Shown here: one piece after another, positions 7,456 through 12,228 of the stretch
Layout: each line of letters opens with the position of its first letter
How positions within the stretch are numbered: the stretch's first letter is position 1
Origin: an uncultured Treponema sp.
Lineage (GTDB): Bacteria > Spirochaetota > Spirochaetia > Treponematales > Treponemataceae
Length of the DNA: 12,228 nt
Direction: 5' to 3'
NCBI GenBank assembly: GCA_937900125.1
Contig: CALCEK010000148.1
Span: 1-12,228 of the forward strand
Translations under genes and position numbers: made by a program
The notes under the pieces: model-generated
Databases searched by the model: none
Seen by the model: only the letters and a program-made list of their open reading frames with translations
Told to the model about the DNA's origin: nothing

Positions 7456-7460
7456 CTTTT

Positions 7461-9383
7461 TTAATCATTTTTATTTAATTCTGCTTGGACTTGTCGCAAA
7501 AGTCGTTTTGACTTGTTGTGCGTAGGATTTAAAACTAACGCATATTGCAAAGACCTCATTGCAGAACGATATTCCCGCTGATAAAAACTTGCCTCACCTG
7601 AGCGGTACAAAACTTCTGCCTTAAATTGACCATCGACTAAACGCCCTATAGCTTTTGAAAAATAATCTTGAGCTATGCCACGTTGCCCGCAACCTGCATA
7701 AAATGTTCCCAGATTAACAAGTGCATTTGAAATCACCTCATTTTGTCCAGATACACTAAAAATCGGATTCCGCCCAGAATACTTGTCAAGAATATAGTTA
7801 TAAATTTTTTGTCCCTCGTTGTATCGCCCACTTTTTAATGCAAAAAAGCCTGCAAACTCGCACTCCCACAAAAGTAGGGAATCAATGTGGTCAAAAATAT
7901 TAAATTCTTCGCCCTCAGAAACTAAATTATTGTAAGACGCAACAATATGGCGGTCGAATAATGTTTTTGCGTCATCAAAAAATCCACAATTTAACAAAAC
8001 AGTAATACAATATCGCATTATTTCAGAAGGGTACAAAGACGAACCTATCTCATTTTGCTCTAAGATTTCCCAAATTCGCGCAACTTTTACGCTATTTTCA
8101 TCAGTTTTATTAAGTTCAGAAAGCAATTCTTCTCGCAAAACGATAAGCGCAGGTGTTTTTTCATCTTGCAAGGCATTTTCTATGCGCTGTAAAGCATCTT
8201 CAACGCTAACTTTTGGAATTGCATCGTAAGCTTCCATAGATTGTGTACGAAGCCCCACAGCTCTAAGTTGCAATTTAAGTTTATCTTCAGGTGGAAGGCG
8301 CATTGTATCTAATGCAAACTCAGCATAAGAAGCAAGTCCCGATGTATATGTTGGAAAAAGAGTTAAAAGTTCTTGCAAACGGTCATAACGAAGCTGCACA
8401 TTTTCGCGGTTTTGCGCATATTGCACACTGTTTACGTAAAGCAAAGGCAAGATAGATGATGAAGAATTAAGCGAAAGATATTTTTCTTGCTTTTCAACAG
8501 CATCAAGTATACGACTACGGGTATTTTCAGATTCCGCATCTTCACCAAGAATATACAAAACATCCGCTAAAAGAGCCTGATGTTCAACAAGATAAGAAAA
8601 ATCTCTGTAAGTTTTCCCATCGGAAAAATCAGAATAAGAGGAAAGGGCTTCTAAAGAATCGGAATAACTTTCAGAATCAAAAAAAATCTTTCCCCAAAAA
8701 AGAGAATCGCGCAAAGATGCAAGTGTGTCGGGATAAAGTTTTTGCGCTTTTGCATTTTGCCCTTGAATCATAAAAATTGAAGCCGCATTCCAAAGCCAAG
8801 TTGGATTTTTAGAAGACCGAGCTGCATCTTGGTAAATAGGACAAAATCTTTCATCATAAAAACGACTTTGCAAATAATTGTCCTCTAAATTGGGCTGATT
8901 TTTGTGTTTTTTTGAATTTGAGAAAATTTCATCGGCAGAAAGCTCAGAATTTATTGCTTTTTTAAGGAAAGTTTCAGCATAAATTCCAGCATATTTTCCG
9001 TTTGAAAGTTTTTTTGCAAATTTTAAAGCTTTGTTTTCATTTCCAGAACGAAGTAAAAAAACTGAATAAACTGCGTTTAATTCTTCACTGTCCTTGATTT
9101 TTTTTACTGATTTTTTAAGGATTTTTTCAGCTTTTGTTGTTTCGCCTAAATTTCTATACCTTTTGTAAACACCAAGATACTCCGCTGAACTGTAAGCATT
9201 TTTCTCTAAATCTTTTAGCAAATCCAACGCTGAATCGCTTTCGCCCATTGCAACAAAAGAATCGACTTCATCAAGTAATGCCGAAAAATCGCCTCCCTCA
9301 GAGTGAGAGCTACAAGAAATCAGCAAAATAGCTATACATAATACAAGACAAAAAAAAGAGAACTGCCTATTAAAAAGGCTCAT
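7461..9383 (-). CDS. TPR-repeat lipoprotein of unknown function
   Basis: This 640-residue protein has a lipoprotein signal peptide. A short basic N-terminus (NRQ) is followed by a hydrophobic stretch FFCLVLCIAILLIS, then Cys24 as the likely lipidated residue (LLIS-C, followed by SSHSEGGD). The rest is almost entirely helical with tetratricopeptide-like pairs, clearest at residues 34-100 (DEVDSFVAMGESDSALDLLKDLE, then GETTKAEKILKK) and at the C-terminus (GQRGIAQDYFSKAIGRL, then EYRSAMRSLQYALVLNPTH). It should be membrane-anchored and act as a protein-binding scaffold; its partner is unknown. The ATG overlaps the nusB stop as ATGA, a sign of translational coupling. It is the last gene of the surA-like - nusB - lipoprotein run. 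In T. pallidum the corresponding position is, from memory, an uncharacterised protein. Confidence 0.8.
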   Translation of the reverse strand: MSLFNRQFSFFCLVLCIAILLISCSSHSEGGDFSALLDEVDSFVAMGESDSALDLLKDLEKNAYSSAEYLGVYKRYRNLGETTKAEKILKKSVKKIKDSEELNAVYSVFLLRSGNENKALKFAKKLSNGKYAGIYAETFLKKAINSELSADEIFSNSKKHKNQPNLEDNYLQSRFYDERFCPIYQDAARSSKNPTWLWNAASIFMIQGQNAKAQKLYPDTLASLRDSLFWGKIFFDSESYSDSLEALSSYSDFSDGKTYRDFSYLVEHQALLADVLYILGEDAESENTRSRILDAVEKQEKYLSLNSSSSILPLLYVNSVQYAQNRENVQLRYDRLQELLTLFPTYTSGLASYAEFALDTMRLPPEDKLKLQLRAVGLRTQSMEAYDAIPKVSVEDALQRIENALQDEKTPALIVLREELLSELNKTDENSVKVARIWEILEQNEIGSSLYPSEIMRYCITVLLNCGFFDDAKTLFDRHIVASYNNLVSEGEEFNIFDHIDSLLLWECEFAGFFALKSGRYNEGQKIYNYILDKYSGRNPIFSVSGQNEVISNALVNLGTFYAGCGQRGIAQDYFSKAIGRLVDGQFKAEVLYRSGEASFYQREYRSAMRSLQYALVLNPTHNKSKRLLRQVQAELNKND

Positions 9384-9811
9384 TGTTTTTCAACTTCCTT
9401 GCGAATAGTGTCTAAAATGGCATTAACAAATCTAAAAGCATCGTCTGAGCCATATTTTTTTGAAATAGAAATTGCTTCATCAATAACAACCGATGCGGGC
9501 ATATCTTTTTGATACAAAAGCGAAAAAACACTCATCCTAAGAATAGCAAGAGATACCTTATTCACTCGCTCAAATTCCCATTTGTCAGTTAAATGACTTT
9601 TTATAAGAGAATCAATTTCATCTAAATGATTGATTGTTCCTGAAATCAACAGACGAGCAAAATCTTCCGATGAAGTATCAAGATTCTCTTTTTCCGAAGA
9701 TGCAGAATTATCATCCCATTCAAGTTTGAGTAAATCGTTTAAACTTTCCCCACCTACATCGTGGGAATACAAAGCTTGAAAAGCTAAAACCCGACCTTTT
9801 CGCCTTGACAT
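9380..9811 (-). CDS. nusB: Transcription antitermination factor NusB
   Basis: This 143-residue all-helical RNA-binding protein works with NusE (S10) at boxA in ribosomal RNA antitermination. It opens with the typical SRRKGRVLAFQALYSHD. An acidic loop region follows (EWDDNSASSEKENLD), then TDKWEFERVNKVSLAILRMSVFSLLY, then DMPASVVIDEAISISKKYGSDDAFRFVNAILD, the family's most conserved stretch. I place the start at the ATG at 9811, preceded five bases upstream by a GGTAGGA ribosome-binding site that overlaps the stop codon of the upstream gene. A TTG four codons earlier is in frame but would lie within that ribosome-binding site. The 3' end overlaps the lipoprotein start by four bases. The gene is tightly coupled to both neighbours. 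Confidence 0.93.
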   Translation of the reverse strand: MSRRKGRVLAFQALYSHDVGGESLNDLLKLEWDDNSASSEKENLDTSSEDFARLLISGTINHLDEIDSLIKSHLTDKWEFERVNKVSLAILRMSVFSLLYQKDMPASVVIDEAISISKKYGSDDAFRFVNAILDTIRKEVEKQ

Positions 9812-9816
9812 TTTTC

Positions 9817-10908
9817 CTACCAATTTAATAAGTTTGTAAGCGCATCGCCAGTTTTTACTCTTTCTACATTTTCAGGTTTATTTAAGTCTTTTGCAATTTG
9901 CTGTGCAGCCACTGATAAAAATTGACTTTGCTTTTGTGAGGTGAGAGTTTGCTTAATATAATCATAAACTGTTATTGTTGTTTCAGGTTGAACTAAGTCA
10001 CTCAAAGAAAGCATCTTTGCCTCATATTTTTTAAGAACCGCATAAAACTGAAAATCATTTTCAGTTTCACTTAAGGAACTAACATAACCGACATCATGCG
10101 CAAACAATTCTTGCATCTTTGAAAAATCCCAACCTAACTGCTTTGCTTGCTCCGATGTTTTTGCAACTGTTATATTTCCAGCCTGATATTTTGAACTGTT
10201 ATCAGTAGAATTTTTAATTGAATCTTCTGATTTTGGATTAGCTTTATATTTGTTTAGTAAATCTGTAGCAGTTGCACGAGCGGTAACGTTATCCGTTCCT
10301 TTAGGAACAACAACCAAAAACAATTTCATCATATCGTTTTGAACAAACTGAGCTTTATTCATATCGTATGCAGCACGAATTTCCTCATCAGTAGCGGCAA
10401 CCGCCTGCAATTCAGCTTGTTTTTTGTTAATAATATATTTTTGTGCTGTGAGTTGACTTTCTAAATACAACTTATACTCATCAAGCGACATTCCAGTGTT
10501 TTGCTTAATATACTCATCAAGCGTTAAACCTGTACTTCTTTTAATAATTTCACTTAATTGCGCTTCTGAAACCTGTTGACCGAGTTGTTGGCTAAAAGTG
10601 CTTAAAAAATATGTATTTACTTCTGTACCAGAAACTTTTAGATTTTCTTTTAAAGCGGCTTGACTAATAAGTTTTTCATTGATAAGTCCGTCTAAAAGCT
10701 GTTTTCGGTCATCAACAGAAAGTTCAACAGAAACACCATTGGCTTCATACTGCTTTTTTACAAATTCAGCACGAATTTTTAGTTGTTTTAAAGTTATTAC
10801 TTCGGAACCATTTAACTTAACTCTAGCTAAAGGCTGCCAATCATTTTGAGCAAAAATTCCGGATACAACTCCAAACAAAAGTGCAAAACTTATAACAAAA
10901 CGTTTCAT
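9817..10908 (-). CDS. SurA-N-domain exported protein, PPIase-like periplasmic chaperone (Tpn39b/TP1016 type)
   Basis: This 363-residue protein has a Sec signal peptide: KR, a hydrophobic core FVISFALLFGVVSGI, and likely cleavage after FA or FAQ near residue 20-21. After a short strand (ARVKLNGSEVITLKQL) comes a SurA-type N-terminal domain (about residues 38-170) with RKQLLDGLINEKLISQAALKENLKVS, where LINEKLI is diagnostic. The C-terminal part (about 175-300) occupies the parvulin prolyl isomerase position. However, the strand that normally carries the catalytic histidine reads MMKLFLVVVP, with no histidine, so isomerase activity is doubtful and a chaperone role is more likely. A 12-residue tandem near residue 127 (TGLTLDEY then TGMSLDEY) is unusual. 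The start is supported by GAGG seven bases before the ATG. It is first gene of the run with nusB. Family and location are well supported; the client proteins are unknown. Confidence 0.82.
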   Translation of the reverse strand: MKRFVISFALLFGVVSGIFAQNDWQPLARVKLNGSEVITLKQLKIRAEFVKKQYEANGVSVELSVDDRKQLLDGLINEKLISQAALKENLKVSGTEVNTYFLSTFSQQLGQQVSEAQLSEIIKRSTGLTLDEYIKQNTGMSLDEYKLYLESQLTAQKYIINKKQAELQAVAATDEEIRAAYDMNKAQFVQNDMMKLFLVVVPKGTDNVTARATATDLLNKYKANPKSEDSIKNSTDNSSKYQAGNITVAKTSEQAKQLGWDFSKMQELFAHDVGYVSSLSETENDFQFYAVLKKYEAKMLSLSDLVQPETTITVYDYIKQTLTSQKQSQFLSVAAQQIAKDLNKPENVERVKTGDALTNLLNW

Positions 10909-10937
10909 ATTAAAACCTCATACAAACCTAATTTGAG

Positions 10938-10948
10938 CGTGTTACAAA
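10938..10948. promoter_or_regulatory. Third, degenerate copy of the TTTGTWACAAA motif
   Basis: CGTGTTACAAA matches nine of eleven bases of the palindrome found twice at 11024-11056. It lies 30 bp before the ATG of the SurA-like gene, where a repressor could block initiation or elongation. It is weaker than the two upstream copies. Confidence 0.35.
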
Positions 10949-11004
10949 ATTTACGGAATCTGCGGTTAACGTTTTAATGTAAAATTAAAACAACCATTTT
11001 TTGC

Positions 11005-11021
11005 AGATTGTCCATCAATCT
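11005..11021. other. Short perfect stem-loop in the SurA-like gene leader
   Basis: AGATTG-tccat-CAATCT forms a six-base stem with a five-base loop between the paired TTTGTWACAAA palindromes and the gene. On the minus strand it is followed by an A-run rather than a T-run, so it is not a terminator. It may be a second regulator site or an RNA hairpin if transcription starts upstream. Confidence 0.3.
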
Positions 11022-11023
11022 AC

Positions 11024-11056
11024 TTTGTAACAAAATTATTTATTTTTTGTTACAAA
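11024..11056. promoter_or_regulatory. Paired TTTGTWACAAA palindromes, probable operator
   Basis: TTTGTAACAAA (11024-11034) and TTTGTTACAAA (11046-11056) are each perfect 5-1-5 palindromes. Their centres are 22 bp apart, about two helical turns, so both would sit on the same DNA face. Together they also form a 12-base inverted repeat with a nine-base loop. They lie 116-148 bp upstream of the SurA-like gene and about 50-80 bp past the alaS stop. A dimeric regulator binding cooperatively is the simplest reading. A hairpin ending alaS transcription is less likely, because on the minus strand no T-run follows. Confidence 0.55.
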
Positions 11057-11106
11057 AAAGTTTTGTCTCTAAAAACTGCAATTTTTAAGGATATTCATCG
11101 TAACAC

Positions 11107-12075
11107 TTATGCTTCAAGTGGAAGCCCGCCTTCAATTGTAGCACGAATGCGCCTAACTCCCGCCGAAGAAGATTGTTCCTTTACAATTTTGAATTTTCCA
11201 ATTTGCGCAGTATGCTGAACGTGCGGTCCACCGCAAACTTCTTTACTAAACCAATTATCTTTTTGACCAATTGTGTAAACTTTTACCTGAGATTCGTATT
11301 TTTCGCCAAACAATGCACGTGCGCCCTCTGATTTTGCTTGTTCAAGTGGCATAACATCCACAAAAACGGGTAAATCATTTTGGATTTGTTCGTTTACAAT
11401 ATCTTCAACACGCTGAATTTCTTCTTTTGTCATAGCGCGATGAAAACTAAAGTCAAAGCGCATTCTTTCTGCGGTAATATTCGAACCTTTTTGTGCAACT
11501 TCATCACCTAAAACGTTTACAAGGGCTTGTTGCAAAAGGTGAGTTGCGGTGTGGTATTTTGTAGTAATTTCGCTGTGGTCGATTAAGCCACCCTTAAATG
11601 TGTCGCCACTTTTATCCCGACTTTCTTCTTGATGTTTTTTTTCTTCAGCTTTAAAGCCCTCGGTGTCAACTGTCATACCATTTTCTTTTGCCATTTCCTC
11701 TGTAATTTCGATAGGAAAGCCAAAAGTGTCGTACAAACGGAATGCGACTCGTCCTGGAATAATTTTTTTAGGATTTTTCTGAAGATTCGGGAGCAATTTT
11801 TGGAATTCATTTTCACCTGATTTTAAGGTTTTAGTGAATTTTTCCTCTTCTAAAGTAAGTTGCTGACAAATAAAATCAGCATTTTCAGAAAGTTCAGGAT
11901 ATGCTTCGCGATATTCTTCTATTATAATGCTCGCAGGTTTTGCGAGGAATGAACCTTCAATTCCTAATTTTCGTCCATATCGAACAGCACGGCGGATAAT
12001 TCTGCGCAAGATATACCCCGCACCCGTTCTTGCTGGCGTTACAGCTTGCGGGTCGCCTAAAATAAATGTTGTAAA
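11107..12075 (-). CDS. alaS: Alanyl-tRNA synthetase, 3' part only (5' part lost at a chimeric contig end)
   Basis: AlaRS charges tRNA-Ala and edits mischarged Ser and Gly. About 320 residues are present. The visible part begins in the tRNA-recognition region (GAGYILRRIIRRAVRYGRKLG) and continues through the linker RLYDTFGFPIEIT to the editing domain. The zinc ligands of that domain are HTATH (11539-11553) and the Cys and His of CGGPH (11221-11235). The protein stops soon after AGVRRIRATIEGG, without the coiled-coil and C-Ala domain found in E. coli AlaRS (876 residues). Such short synthetases are known in spirochaetes. The aminoacylation domain, about 270 residues, is missing. Homology is clear up to about TPARTGAGY and plausible to TTFILGDP. 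Upstream of 12075 the frame stays open but no longer encodes AlaRS, so this boundary is approximate. A 198-bp gap separates it from the SurA-like gene. Confidence 0.93.
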   Translation of the reverse strand, partial: FTTFILGDPQAVTPARTGAGYILRRIIRRAVRYGRKLGIEGSFLAKPASIIIEEYREAYPELSENADFICQQLTLEEEKFTKTLKSGENEFQKLLPNLQKNPKKIIPGRVAFRLYDTFGFPIEITEEMAKENGMTVDTEGFKAEEKKHQEESRDKSGDTFKGGLIDHSEITTKYHTATHLLQQALVNVLGDEVAQKGSNITAERMRFDFSFHRAMTKEEIQRVEDIVNEQIQNDLPVFVDVMPLEQAKSEGARALFGEKYESQVKVYTIGQKDNWFSKEVCGGPHVQHTAQIGKFKIVKEQSSSAGVRRIRATIEGGLPLEA

Positions 12076-12210
12076 TGCATGGCAATATTCGTGAGCAATC
12101 AATGATCCGAAAAATCCCAAAATAGCTAATACTATGTATTCTAGAATGATTCGTGATGGATATCCTATGGGATATTTAAATGTTGAATATAATATTTTAG
12201 AGATTACTAA
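12076..12210 (-). other. Probable foreign or chimeric segment encoding part of a membrane metalloprotease-like protein
   Basis: On the minus strand this is open and in frame with alaS, but reads as a hydrophobic membrane helix (ILEYIVLAILGFFGSLIA) followed by HEYCH (12079-12093). AlaRS has the conserved ADH-x-R stretch at this point. A helix leading into HExxH is the layout of site-2 proteases (family M50), which also have a hydrophobic-LGDP sequence after the motif. The stretch is about 29 percent G+C by hand count, lower than the alaS part. Together with the adapter that follows, this points to a chimeric read at the assembly end. The junction probably lies within 12040-12095. Confidence 0.6.
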
Positions 12211-12228
12211 AGATCGGAAGAGCACACG
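12211..12228 (+). other. Illumina TruSeq adapter sequence (sequencing artefact)
   Basis: The last 18 bases, AGATCGGAAGAGCACACG, are identical to the start of the standard Illumina TruSeq read-through adapter. They are not biological. The GTG-CTC-TTC-CGA-TCT that appears to open the alaS frame on the minus strand is the complement of this adapter, so the apparent start codon there is false. Confidence 0.97.

Noticed and set aside
7372..7460. CIRCE (HrcA) operator ahead of groES
   Set aside because: No TTAGCACTC-N9-GAGTGCTAA or close variant is present in this leader.
9134..9331. Plus-strand 65-codon open frame antisense to the lipoprotein gene
   Set aside because: It has no Shine-Dalgarno, promoter or domain and is antisense to the signal-peptide end of a coherent gene.
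9812..9823. TTG start four codons upstream for nusB
   Set aside because: It would overlap the stop codon of the SurA-like gene and lie within the GGTAGGA ribosome-binding site that serves the ATG at 9811. NusB proteins normally begin at the SRRKGR-type sequence.
11024..11056. Rho-independent terminator for alaS
   Set aside because: The 12-bp stem is very AT-rich and on the minus strand it is followed by GTAGATTG rather than a T-run. The two 11-bp palindromes at helical spacing are better explained as an operator.
12223..12225. GTG as the start codon of the alaS frame
   Set aside because: This codon is the complement of the Illumina adapter, so it is an artefact; the real alaS start is absent from the window.
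12094..12228. Plus-strand open stretch reading NDPKNPKIANTMYSRM and DGYPMGYLNVEYN at the contig end
   Set aside because: It looks protein-like, but it runs straight into the adapter and is only about 40 codons. The minus-strand reading with a membrane helix and HExxH is the better explanation. Neither can be trusted as a gene of this genome.

Overview
The window reads as a piece of a treponeme-like spirochaete chromosome, probably a host-associated Treponema. The sequence is AT-rich. The minus-strand order alaS - SurA-like periplasmic protein - nusB - TPR lipoprotein - groES - short sigma factor matches, from memory, the alaS-to-sigma-43 neighbourhood of Treponema pallidum (about TP1017 down to TP1012). 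The groES gene has no groEL beside it, and AlaRS is of the short type that ends just after its editing domain; both fit spirochaetes. Taxonomy is inferred from gene content and order only.

Layout. Positions 1-5838 (plus strand) form one tight run: the 3' five-sixths of dnaE (replicative DNA polymerase III alpha), a YggT-family membrane protein, and recG (fork-remodelling helicase). recG converges on, and overlaps by 35 bp, a sigma-70-family gene on the minus strand (5804-6643). Upstream of the sigma gene is a 455-bp gap (6644-7098). It holds a full-consensus sigma-54 (-24/-12) promoter, a block of nested hairpins that looks like a dispersed repeat, a cluster of TTTTG/CAAAA palindromes, and the rho-independent terminator of groES. 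groES (7099-7371) has its own sigma-70-type promoter. Next, still on the minus strand, come a TPR lipoprotein, nusB and a SurA-like exported protein, closely packed as an operon. A 198-bp leader rich in palindromes follows, and then the 3' half of alaS.

Most interesting biology. The short sigma factor appears to be transcribed by RpoN from a perfect TTGGCACG-N4-TTGC promoter 45 bp ahead of its start codon. That is the same wiring as the RpoN-to-RpoS cascade known in Borrelia, here in a treponeme-like genome and on a factor whose region 2.4 resembles the primary sigma factor of Bacteroidetes. Ahead of the SurA-like gene are two perfect TTTGTWACAAA palindromes 22 bp apart, plus a weaker third copy. 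They look like the operator of an unidentified regulator.

Artefact warning. The last 18 bases (12211-12228) are the Illumina TruSeq adapter read-through sequence. The roughly 135 bases before it do not encode AlaRS. They read as an AT-rich membrane segment with an HExxH motif, as in site-2 protease (M50) genes. The right end of the contig is therefore probably a chimeric read, and the apparent alaS-membrane protein fusion should not be taken as a gene.
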